Source: Bacteroidota bacterium (GTDB lineage: Bacteria > Bacteroidota > Bacteroidia > Chitinophagales > LD1). From it: 5,737 nucleotides of DNA. The notes below the pieces were generated by a model. The model was not told where the DNA came from, ran no database searches, and saw nothing but the letters and a program-made list of their open reading frames with translations. The translations under genes and the position numbers were made by a program. This document shows positions 1 through 5,549 of this stretch, in pieces. The DNA is taken from positions 1 to 5,737 of the forward strand of contig JAFDYM010000165.1 of NCBI GenBank assembly GCA_018267435.1, written 5' to 3'. Position 1 is the stretch's first letter, and each line of letters begins with the position of its first letter.

Positions 1-789
1 GTTCTTTATACCTGTAATGAGATAGCCCACATCGCCGGTTTTTACCTCGTCGCGCGGCTTCATAGCCAAACTTGGGATACCTACCTCATCTGCCGAATAG
101 CTAGCACCTGTGTTAAAGAAGCGTACTTTGTCGTTCTTCTTCAAGCTGCCATCCAATATCCTGTAATATGCTATTACACCGCGGAACGAGTTGAACATCG
201 AGTCGAATATCAAGGCGCGTAGTGGTGCATCGGGGTTGCCCTTTGGTGCAGGTATTCGGTCTATAATGGCATCGAATATCTTGTCTACACCCTCGCCTGT
301 ACGGCCACTGGCGCGTATTATATCCTCGCGCTTGCAGTCAACCAATGATACTATTTGGTCTTCTACCGCCTCTGGGTTGGCACCCGGCATATCTATTTTG
401 TTTATTACGGGGATGATGGTCAGGCCTTGGTCAAGCGCCAAGTATAGGTTGCTTATGGTTTGCGCCTGTATACCTTGCGATGCATCTACCAACAAAAGTG
501 CACCCTCGCACGCAGCTAGCGAGCGGCTAACCTCGTAGCTAAAATCTACGTGGCCCGGGGTGTCAATTAAGTTCATTACGTATTTTTTACCATTGCGGGC
601 AAAATCCATTTGTATGGCGTGGCTCTTAATAGTAATGCCGCGCTCGCGCTCCAGATCCATGTTATCCAACACGGTGTTCATCATTTGGCGTACGGCTACG
701 GTTTTTGTAGTTTCTATAAGTCTATCGGCAAGGGTAGATTTGCCGTGATCGATATGCGCTATAATGCAAAAGTTCCTAATATTCTCCAT
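1..789 (-). CDS. lepA: Elongation factor 4 (LepA), N-terminal part, cut by window edge
   Basis: This is the translational GTPase LepA/EF-4, which binds the ribosome and acts in back-translocation or in late 30S assembly. Reading the minus strand from the ATG at 789 gives 263 codons with no stop before the left edge, a little under half of the usual roughly 600 residues. Visible GTPase motifs are G1 AHIDHGKST (11-19), G2 within ERERGIT (47-53), G3 DTPGH (76-80), G4 NKID (130-133) and a G5-like SGRTGEG (161-167). After about residue 190 the beta-barrel domain II begins, with RALIFDSMFNSFRGV. The start MENIRNFCIIAHIDHGKS fits the family, so it is secure. No Shine-Dalgarno sequence precedes it, as is usual in Bacteroidota. 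It is divergent from leuS. LepA is preferred over EF-G or BipA because of the AHIDHGKSTL start, the short switch region and the RALIFDS linker. The C-terminal domains are outside the window. Confidence 0.96.
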   Translation of the reverse strand, partial: MENIRNFCIIAHIDHGKSTLADRLIETTKTVAVRQMMNTVLDNMDLERERGITIKSHAIQMDFARNGKKYVMNLIDTPGHVDFSYEVSRSLAACEGALLLVDASQGIQAQTISNLYLALDQGLTIIPVINKIDMPGANPEAVEDQIVSLVDCKREDIIRASGRTGEGVDKIFDAIIDRIPAPKGNPDAPLRALIFDSMFNSFRGVIAYYRILDGSLKKNDKVRFFNTGASYSADEVGIPSLAMKPRDEVKTGDVGYLITGIKN

Positions 790-796
790 CGGGCGG

Positions 797-824
797 CGAA
801 GATAGCTAAAGTTTTTGAAGGCAA
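797..824 (-). promoter_or_regulatory. Weak candidate promoter of lepA
   Basis: On the minus strand TATCTTCG (804-797) matches the Bacteroidota -7 consensus TAnnTTTG at all but one fixed position. A TTG (824-822) lies 17 bases upstream of it, within the usual spacing. The box would sit only 8-15 bases before the start codon, so the transcript would be almost leaderless. The match is short and could be chance. Confidence 0.22.
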
Positions 825-849
825 TATGCGCATTAATGATAACGCTCTG

Positions 850-870
850 ATGATAGATGATTACTATCAT
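850..870. repeat. Perfect inverted repeat, 7-base arms
   Basis: ATGATAG (850-856) and CTATCAT (864-870) are perfect complements around a 7-base spacer. The repeat lies about 60 bases upstream of the lepA start. It could be an operator-like dyad or chance; no regulator can be named. Confidence 0.35.
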
Positions 871-895
871 TTAAGTATGAGATGTACAGTTTTTT

Positions 896-914
896 GGCGC
901 GTTGCTGTAGCGCC
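896..914. repeat. Short GC hairpin GGCGC-n9-GCGCC
   Basis: GGCGC (896-900) pairs with GCGCC (910-914) around a 9-base loop. A run of T precedes it on the plus strand, which would read as A after the stem on the minus strand. It therefore does not make an intrinsic terminator for either flanking gene. Its function is unknown. Confidence 0.3.
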
Positions 915-993
915 TAGCGCTTAAGGTTGGTTCCCTCGGGCGTGCAGCCTGTGGAGCCTAGCTTGCTTTACTTATCCCTGCCAGCATACGCTA

Positions 994-1033
994 CATCCTT
1001 TCTCTTTTTAAACAGAAGGGGCTAGGGGATGAG
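994..1033. repeat. Possible decayed copy of the Bacteroidota GC-rich hairpin repeat
   Basis: CATCC (994-998) pairs with GGATG (1027-1031). Inside it CCTTTCT (997-1003) can pair with AGAAGG (1014-1019) with one bulge. The tail AGGGGCTAGGGGATGAG resembles the tail GAGGGCAGGGGAGGGGTG of the right-hand repeat that ends the DUF559 element inside leuS (2457-2491). I read it as a possible eroded solo copy of the same repeat family. Similarity over so few G-rich bases is weak evidence. Confidence 0.3.
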
Positions 1034-1083
1034 TTTTTCATTCTATAACTCAATAGCTTGCTTCCCTCTTTGTTCCTCACCAA

Positions 1084-1113
1084 TTTTCGACTTACTTTAC
1101 GCGCATAATTTTG
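1084..1113 (+). promoter_or_regulatory. Candidate Bacteroidota-type promoter of leuS
   Basis: TAATTTTG (1106-1113) is an exact match to the -7 consensus TAnnTTTG of Bacteroidota sigma factors. The -33 element is poor: only a TTTTC at 1084-1088, about 18 bases upstream, falls at the right distance. Transcription from this box would start close to 1118-1121, giving a leader of only about 6-9 bases before the ATG at 1127. No Shine-Dalgarno sequence is present, which agrees with such a short leader. Confidence 0.45.
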
Positions 1114-1126
1114 TATATTAATAGCT

Positions 1127-4100
1127 ATGGAGTTTAATTTTAAAGAGATAGAGGACAAATGGAAGAAGGTGTGGGCGAAAAACGGTACTTATACAGTAAC
1201 CGAAGACCCGAACACGCCTAAGTATTATGTATTGGATATGTTTCCGTACCCTAGTGGTGCGGGCTTGCACGTAGGCCACCCGCTGGGCTACGTAGCCAGC
1301 GATATATATGCGCGCTACAAAAGGCTGAAAGGCTTTAATGTATTGCACCCTATGGGCTACGATGCCTTTGGCTTACCTGCCGAGCAGTATGCCATAGAAA
1401 CAGGCACGCACCCGGCCGTAACTACCGAGAAGGCTATCAAACGCTATAAAGAGCAGTTGGATAAAATAGGCTTTAGCTACGACTGGAGCCGCCAAGTAGT
1501 AACTGCCGAGCCAGATTACTACAAGTGGACGCAGTGGATATTTCTAAAGCTATTCGGTAGCTGGTACAACCGCGAGGCCAACAAAGCCGAGTTGATTGAA
1601 ACCTTAGTGGCGAAGTTTGAAGCCAATGGCTTAAGCAAGGAGCTAGCCCGCGAAGGTGTGGAGGCGTTTACAGCCGAGCAGTGGAAAGGTTTTAGCAAGG
1701 CGAAGCAAAGCCAGGTATTGATGAACTACCGCTTGGCATTTCTATCGTACGCCGAGGTAAACTGGTGTGAGGCACTAGGTACGGTATTGGCGAACGATGA
1801 AGTGAAAGATGGCAAGAGCGAGCGCGGCGGCCACCCTGTTGAGCGCCGCAAAATGCGCCAGTGGTTCTTGCGTATTACCGAATATAGCGATAGATTATTG
1901 GATGGCTTGAACACCCTTGACTGGAGCGATGCCATGAAAGAAATGCAGCGCAACTGGATAGGTCGCTCAGAGGGTGCATTGATCAAATTCGACCTCTCCC
2001 AAACCCTCTCCGAAGGAGAGGGCTTAAACAGCCCACGCTACCATACTACCGATTCTCAAACTTGGAATACGAGTATCGACTTTGCCAAAGAGCATAGAAG
2101 TAACCCTACAGAGGCAGAGGCTATTGTTTGGGAGCAATTGAGAGCAAAAAGAACAGGCTATAAATTCCGTAGGCAGCACCCAATTGATCAGTTTATTGCA
2201 GACTTTGTTTGCTTAGAACGTGGATTGATTGTAGAAATAGATGGCAAAATACATTTAGAACAAAAGGAGAATGACCAACTAAGAACTGAAGTCCTAAATA
2301 GGTATGGCTTTACAGTTGTGCGTTTTACCAATGAACAGGTGTTCGGTAATATAGATACTGTAGTAAGCAAGATAAAAGAAACTCTTGCAACAATGACCGA
2401 AAGAGTAATTCCTTCGGAAGTGGATGATAACGAGTTGAGCGAAGGGCAGAACAGCTCCCTCCCCTTCGGGGAGGGCAGGGGAGGGGTGTCGTTAGAAGTA
2501 TTCACCACCCGTCCCGACACCATATTCGGTGCTACCTTTATGGTAATAGCACCCGAGCATGAATTGGTAGATAGCTTAACCACGCCTGAACAGAAGGAAG
2601 CGGTAGATAAATATGTAGCCTATGTAAAGAGCCGCACCGATGTGGAGCGCCAGCAGGAGAAACGTGTAACGGGCGAGTTTACCGGCTCGTATGCGGTTAA
2701 CCCTTTCAATGGTACGCCGATACCTATTTACATGGCCGAGTACGTGTTGGCAGGCTATGGTACGGGTGCTATAATGGCAGTACCTGCCGATGATGAACGC
2801 GACCGCAAGTTTGCCGAGAAGTTTGGCTTGCCGGTTATTGAAATCATCGACAAGAGTATGTACCCAGGTGCAACTATCGAGGATAAGAAAGGCAAGATGA
2901 TCAACTCTGAGTTTTTGAATGGCTTAGAGGTGGTAGATGCTATAAAGGCGGTGTTGGATGAAGTAGAGAAGCGCGGCATTGGTCAGCGCAAGGTTAACTA
3001 CAAGCAGCGCGATGCGGGCTACAGCCGCCAGCGCTATTGGGGCGAGCCGTTCCCTATTAAGTATGGCCCTAAGCACGTGGAAGGTTTTGAAGACCTAGGC
3101 GGAGCGGAAGATATACCTGTGCCACTAAGCGAGGACCAGTTGCCATTGGTATTGCCAGAGGTAAGCTCTTTCAAGCCGGGCGGCGATGGACGCTCGCCAT
3201 TGGCTAACAGCGAAGCATGGGTAAAGGCAGGTTACGAAACCGATACCATGCCGGGCTATGCGGGCAGCAGTTGGTATTTTCTACGATATATGGATGCTAA
3301 GAATCCGAACGAGTTTGCCGCGAAGGATAAGATAGACTACTGGAAGAATGTAGATATATACTTCGGTGGGGCTGAGCATGCTGTAGGCCACTTGCTATAC
3401 AGCCGTATGTGGCACAAGTTCTTGCACGATTTAGGTTATGTACCTACCGATGAACCATTCCAAAAAATGGTGAATCAGGGGATGATACAGGGTAGAAGTA
3501 ATATTCTTTATCGTGTTTCCGAGTTGGAAAAAGATGTTGTCAAATGGTTTAGTGATCTTCTCCGCAAAAAATATAAAAAGCGTATAATTATATCTGAGCA
3601 GGGAAACATTGATATATCTATAGATGATAAAGTTGTTATTGAAATAAAAAGATTTGATGGCTATAATTATAGAATGTATCAGGATACGTTTTATTCTCGG
3701 TTCAGACATTACACTAGTAAGGCGGCATTATTGTTTTTTACGAATAACATAATACGAGACTCGAAGTTTTATATCAATCTTATCGATACTATTTTAAAAT
3801 CGTCTTTAAGTGACGGATATTTATTTGTTGATACAAAGCCTCAAAAGGTTGCGCCATTATATGTATCAAATGGCTTTAAAGATAAGTTTCCATGTTCGCC
3901 TAAACATGTCGATATTAATTTAGTGCATAATGATATCTTGAACTTAAAGGAGTTTAAGAGAAGTTCAATAGAAAATAGAGAATCTGATTTTGTATTGTAC
4001 AAAGGAAAATATTATTGTGGTTATGAGGTAGAGAAGATGTCTAAATCAAAATATAATGTCGTTACCCCAGACGATGTAATAGACAAATATGGCGCTGACT

Positions 4101-4714
4101 GTTTCCGTATGTTCGAAATGTTCTTGGGTCCTATTGAGCAGAGCAAGCCTTGGGATGATAAGGGTATAAGCGGTACGTACAACTTCTTGCGCAAGTTCTG
4201 GCGTTTGTTCTACGATGATAAAGGCTGGAAAGTAACCGATGCCGAACCAACAAAAGAGGAATACAAGGTGCTACACAAAACTATCAAGAAGATAGCGGAC
4301 GACATCGAGCGCTTGAACTACAACACTTGTGTATCATCGTTCATGATAGCGGTGAATGAATTGACATCTGCCAACTGTAGCAAGCGCAAAGTATTAGAGC
4401 CGTTGGTAATACTATTGGCACCGTTTGCGCCGTTTATTACAGAGGAACTATGGTCGGCACTTGGTAATACAGGCAGCGTACACCAGGCTGCTTATCCTAA
4501 ATTCGAGGAGCAGTATTTGGTGGAAAGCGAGTTTGAATACCCGATAAGCATTAACGGCAAAACCCGCGCACAAGTTAAGCTAGCGCTTGACCTAAGCGAG
4601 GCCGATGCCCGCGCCTACGTACTAGGCCTAGAAAGCGTAACCAAATGGACCAACGGCGCAGAGCCTAAGAAGTTCATTTACGTAAAGGGTAGGATAATCA
4701 ACGTAGTGGTTTAA
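1127..4714 (+). CDS. leuS: Leucyl-tRNA synthetase with two in-frame nuclease-type insertions
   Basis: This class I aminoacyl-tRNA synthetase charges tRNA-Leu with leucine in the cytoplasm and edits mischarged products. The HIGH signature is HVGH (residues 48-51) and KMSKS is at 970-974. The CP1 editing domain shows TTRPDT (460-465) and GTGAIMAVPADDERD (545-559), where D559 matches the conserved editing aspartate. The anticodon-binding C-terminal region follows KMSKS from about residue 1000. The start MEFNFKEIEDKWKKVW is the usual family start. At 1195 residues it is far longer than a typical Bacteroidota LeuRS. Taking out residues about 289-455 (a DUF559 domain) and about 798-909 (a PD-(D/E)XK-like segment) leaves about 916, close to normal. 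The frame is open throughout and all catalytic motifs survive, so the enzyme is probably functional. Residues about 785-983 use AT-rich codons unlike the rest. Neither insertion shows intein splice motifs. Confidence 0.95.
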   Translation: MEFNFKEIEDKWKKVWAKNGTYTVTEDPNTPKYYVLDMFPYPSGAGLHVGHPLGYVASDIYARYKRLKGFNVLHPMGYDAFGLPAEQYAIETGTHPAVTTEKAIKRYKEQLDKIGFSYDWSRQVVTAEPDYYKWTQWIFLKLFGSWYNREANKAELIETLVAKFEANGLSKELAREGVEAFTAEQWKGFSKAKQSQVLMNYRLAFLSYAEVNWCEALGTVLANDEVKDGKSERGGHPVERRKMRQWFLRITEYSDRLLDGLNTLDWSDAMKEMQRNWIGRSEGALIKFDLSQTLSEGEGLNSPRYHTTDSQTWNTSIDFAKEHRSNPTEAEAIVWEQLRAKRTGYKFRRQHPIDQFIADFVCLERGLIVEIDGKIHLEQKENDQLRTEVLNRYGFTVVRFTNEQVFGNIDTVVSKIKETLATMTERVIPSEVDDNELSEGQNSSLPFGEGRGGVSLEVFTTRPDTIFGATFMVIAPEHELVDSLTTPEQKEAVDKYVAYVKSRTDVERQQEKRVTGEFTGSYAVNPFNGTPIPIYMAEYVLAGYGTGAIMAVPADDERDRKFAEKFGLPVIEIIDKSMYPGATIEDKKGKMINSEFLNGLEVVDAIKAVLDEVEKRGIGQRKVNYKQRDAGYSRQRYWGEPFPIKYGPKHVEGFEDLGGAEDIPVPLSEDQLPLVLPEVSSFKPGGDGRSPLANSEAWVKAGYETDTMPGYAGSSWYFLRYMDAKNPNEFAAKDKIDYWKNVDIYFGGAEHAVGHLLYSRMWHKFLHDLGYVPTDEPFQKMVNQGMIQGRSNILYRVSELEKDVVKWFSDLLRKKYKKRIIISEQGNIDISIDDKVVIEIKRFDGYNYRMYQDTFYSRFRHYTSKAALLFFTNNIIRDSKFYINLIDTILKSSLSDGYLFVDTKPQKVAPLYVSNGFKDKFPCSPKHVDINLVHNDILNLKEFKRSSIENRESDFVLYKGKYYCGYEVEKMSKSKYNVVTPDDVIDKYGADCFRMFEMFLGPIEQSKPWDDKGISGTYNFLRKFWRLFYDDKGWKVTDAEPTKEEYKVLHKTIKKIADDIERLNYNTCVSSFMIAVNELTSANCSKRKVLEPLVILLAPFAPFITEELWSALGNTGSVHQAAYPKFEEQYLVESEFEYPISINGKTRAQVKLALDLSEADARAYVLGLESVTKWTNGAEPKKFIYVKGRIINVVV
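1990..2022 (+). repeat. Left terminal inverted repeat of the DUF559 element
   Basis: This end contains a perfect 8-base stem, CCCTCTCC (2004-2011) and GGAGAGGG (2015-2022), with a GAA loop. It begins with CGAC. Aligned with the reverse complement of the right end, and allowing one 2-base gap, 27 of 33 positions agree by my hand count. It is translated in frame as about DLSQTLSEGEG. Similar CCTCTCC-n3-GGAGAGG repeats are common in Bacteroidota genomes. Confidence 0.8.
2457..2491 (-). repeat. Right terminal inverted repeat of the DUF559 element
   Basis: This end contains a perfect 8-base stem, CCCTCCCC (2457-2464) and GGGGAGGG (2468-2475), with a TTC loop. It is followed by CAGGGGAGGGGTGTCG. 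It is the imperfect inverse of the left end, including the terminal CGAC / GTCG. It is translated as SLPFGEGRGGV just before the LeuRS sequence resumes at SLEVFTTRPD. Confidence 0.8.
3481..4075 (+). other. AT-rich foreign tract inside leuS (possible co-conversion tract)
   Basis: By hand count, 3481-4080 has about 30% G+C (181 of 600), against about 46% in the 180 bases before it and about 46% in the 180 bases after it. Codon use shifts too: six of eleven arginine codons here are AGA and only one is CGC, while CGC dominates the rest of leuS. The tract covers the second insertion (about 3518-3853) and also about 220 bases downstream that are clearly leuS (residues 910-983, including HVDINLVHND and KMSKS). 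This implies that the insertion and flanking leuS sequence arrived together from a divergent, AT-richer leuS. The boundaries are approximate, within about 20-30 bases. Confidence 0.75.
3518..3853 (+). other. Second in-frame insertion in leuS: PD-(D/E)XK nuclease-like domain
   Basis: About 112 residues (about 798-909) interrupt the LeuRS sequence between QGRSNILYRV (788-797) and PLYVSNGFKDKFPCSPKHVD (910-929), where the family normally has a short linker. The segment does not resemble the DUF559 block. Its predicted order is a helix (ELEKDVVKWFSDLLRKKY, 799-816), beta strands (RIIISEQ; NIDISIDDKVVIEIKR), a helix (YRMYQDTFYSRFRHY, 848-862) and a strand (AALLFFTNN, 866-874). D829-x9-E839-x-K841 fits the PD-(D/E)XK catalytic pattern, with E799 or E801 in the leading helix as a possible further acid. 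I assign the nuclease fold from this pattern only and recognise no named family. There is no C-terminal His-Asn and no N-terminal splice block, so it is not an intein. Confidence 0.6.
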
Positions 4715-4722
4715 TAGGCGAG

Positions 4723-4742
4723 TAGCCAGTGGTGATTGGCTA
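4723..4742 (+). repeat. Hairpin just after leuS
   Basis: TAGCCAGT (4723-4730) pairs with ATTGGCTA (4735-4742) with one G-U pair and a GGTG tetraloop, starting 8 bases after the leuS stop codon. No T run follows, so it is not a standard intrinsic terminator alone. It may protect the 3' end of the mRNA. Confidence 0.4.
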
Positions 4743-4750
4743 ATGATAAT

Positions 4751-4806
4751 AAAGGGTTTTATATCTATTTAATTATTCGTATAATTGGTAGATATAAAAC
4801 CTTTTT
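4751..4806 (+). terminator. Long AT-rich hairpin with T run: likely leuS terminator
   Basis: The arm 4751-4767 pairs with 4789-4805 over 17 base pairs with a single G-U pair. GGTTTTATATCTA and its complement are exact over 13. An inner stem AATTAT (4771-4776) / ATAATT (4781-4786) closes a TCGT tetraloop. The right arm ends in TTTTT (4802-4806), giving an intrinsic-terminator layout for leuS, although the stem is very poor in G and C. A-rich sequence at the left arm could make it work in both directions. It ends only five bases before the ATG of the lipoprotein gene at 4812. It could therefore also be a 5' leader structure of that gene if transcription reads through. Confidence 0.6.
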
Positions 4807-4811
4807 AACTT

Positions 4812-5486
4812 ATGAAAACCTCTCTTTACTTAAGCTTATTATTGATTGTATGCAGCATAGCAGGCTGTAACAAAAACGAAGGCAAAGCCAACTGGCAAGC
4901 CAGGGCTGCCGAGGCCGAAACCTATCGCATTAAAAAGCACATTGTTATCGATTTGGAGGCTAACGACACCACCGAAAACTATTTCACCTACAATACCGAT
5001 AACTCAATTGCTACTGAAAGCAATGCCTCGTTTGGCTATACATATACCTACGGTAATGGGGTTGTTTTGAAAATGCTTACAACTAACAGTAACGTTGTAG
5101 AAACATACCATTTGAACAGTGAAGGCTTTACTGATACGTTAAGCTATGATGAATACAACTTCTTTACTTTCCAATATAATAGCTATGGAAACGTAATAAA
5201 AAAGGATTTTCAAGGCTTGGCGTTAACCTATAATTGGACCAATGGTAACTTAAGCAGCGCGGGCAACGGCGGTATGGTAAACTTCGACTTTATAACCGAT
5301 AAGTTCAGCACCATAAATAGTACCAACAAGGGTGCCCTGTTTGCTGGTAGAGAATCAGTAAATATACCATCTCGCGGTTATAACGAGTATGGCGATGAAC
5401 TTATTTATACTTATGAATTTGATAATCTTGACCGTGTAATAAGGCGCAGAACACAAATAAGCGACGAGTATTTTACATACTACTAA
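4812..5486 (+). CDS. Predicted lipoprotein with YD/RHS-like repeats (DUF4595-like)
   Basis: This 224-residue protein begins with a type II signal peptide: basic K2, hydrophobic LYLSLLLIVCSIAG, then lipobox IAGC with the lipidated cysteine at C19. It should be an outer-membrane-anchored lipoprotein. The mature part is a series of short beta-strand units of the Y-x-Y-n-G/N-L type: YTYTYGNGVVLKM (76-88), FQYNSYGNVIKK (120-131), LTYNWTNGNLSS (138-149) and YTYEFDNLDRVIRRR (199-213). This resembles the DUF4595 and RHS-like lipoproteins that are frequent in Bacteroidota; their function is not known to me. It ends in YFTYY, which suggests a complete final strand. The ATG directly precedes the signal peptide, so the start is well supported. 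A similar lipoprotein gene follows after 63 bases on the same strand, probably in the same transcript. Residues after C19 (NKNE) only partly match a surface-export signal. Confidence 0.8.
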   Translation: MKTSLYLSLLLIVCSIAGCNKNEGKANWQARAAEAETYRIKKHIVIDLEANDTTENYFTYNTDNSIATESNASFGYTYTYGNGVVLKMLTTNSNVVETYHLNSEGFTDTLSYDEYNFFTFQYNSYGNVIKKDFQGLALTYNWTNGNLSSAGNGGMVNFDFITDKFSTINSTNKGALFAGRESVNIPSRGYNEYGDELIYTYEFDNLDRVIRRRTQISDEYFTYY

Positions 5487-5549
5487 CAGCTATTTCCTTT
5501 GTAGGGTAAAATAGTAGATATTTGCTGCAAAAGAAAAGAATAGAAGAAG

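Larger units (their letters stand above)
790..1126. other. Divergent lepA-leuS intergenic region
   Basis: This stretch of 337 bases separates two divergently transcribed housekeeping genes, and I see no convincing gene in it. It should hold both promoters. It contains a perfect 7-base inverted repeat (850-870), a GC hairpin (896-914), a possible decayed GC-rich repeat (about 994-1033) and a good -7 box for leuS (1106-1113). A plus-strand open frame that runs into it to about 924 is antisense to lepA and shows no protein family signal. Confidence 0.6.
1990..2491 (+). mobile_element. DUF559 (Vsr-like) endonuclease element inserted in frame in leuS
   Basis: A block of about 501 bases (167 codons) splits the LeuRS sequence between GALIKF (residues 283-288) and SLEVFTTRPD (455-464), normally joined by a short loop. 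Its core, from about YHTTDSQTW (305-313) to IKETLATM (416-423), matches the whole DUF559 family. The hallmarks are NPTEAEAIVWEQLR (326-339), KFRRQHPIDQFIADFVCLE (346-364), LIVEIDGKIH (367-376) and FTVVRFTNEQV (395-405). The likely active-site residues D359, E370, D372 and H376 are all present, so the nuclease fold looks intact. DUF559 is related to the Vsr and PD-(D/E)XK nucleases. The block ends in imperfect inverted repeats and its core has about 39% G+C (2041-2400). It has no in-frame ATG before M423, so it is made only as part of LeuRS. The mobility of the unit is inferred from the terminal repeats and composition. Confidence 0.85.

Noticed and set aside
191..924. Plus-strand open frames over lepA and its upstream region
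   Set aside because: They are antisense to strongly conserved lepA codons, of biased composition, and show no family similarity.
1990..2491. DUF559 block as an intein in LeuRS
   Set aside because: No N-terminal Cys/Ser splice block and no C-terminal His-Asn followed by Cys/Ser/Thr at the junctions; the core matches DUF559, and the ends are inverted repeats instead.
2188..2583. Minus-strand open frame of 131 codons across the DUF559 block
   Set aside because: It is the reverse of the clear DUF559/LeuRS reading frame and its product looks like antisense translation of the repeat and domain; no independent support.
3431..3709. Minus-strand open frame of 92 codons at the second insertion
   Set aside because: It arises from AT-rich sequence opposite a frame continuous with LeuRS, crosses the insertion boundary, and has no recognisable domain.
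3518..3853. Second block as an intein or as a group I/II intron
   Set aside because: The block is an open frame with no splice-motif residues at its ends, and no stops or intron-like RNA core within about 336 bases.
1127..4714. leuS as a broken pseudogene because of the two insertions
   Set aside because: The frame is open over 1195 codons, all catalytic and editing motifs are kept, and both insertions keep the frame.
5487..5549. Promoter or terminator between the two lipoprotein genes
   Set aside because: GATATTTG (5517-5524) misses the -7 consensus at its first base and the TTTG at 5498-5501 is only 15 bases away; the CTATTT/AAATAG pairing is too weak. Co-transcription is simpler.
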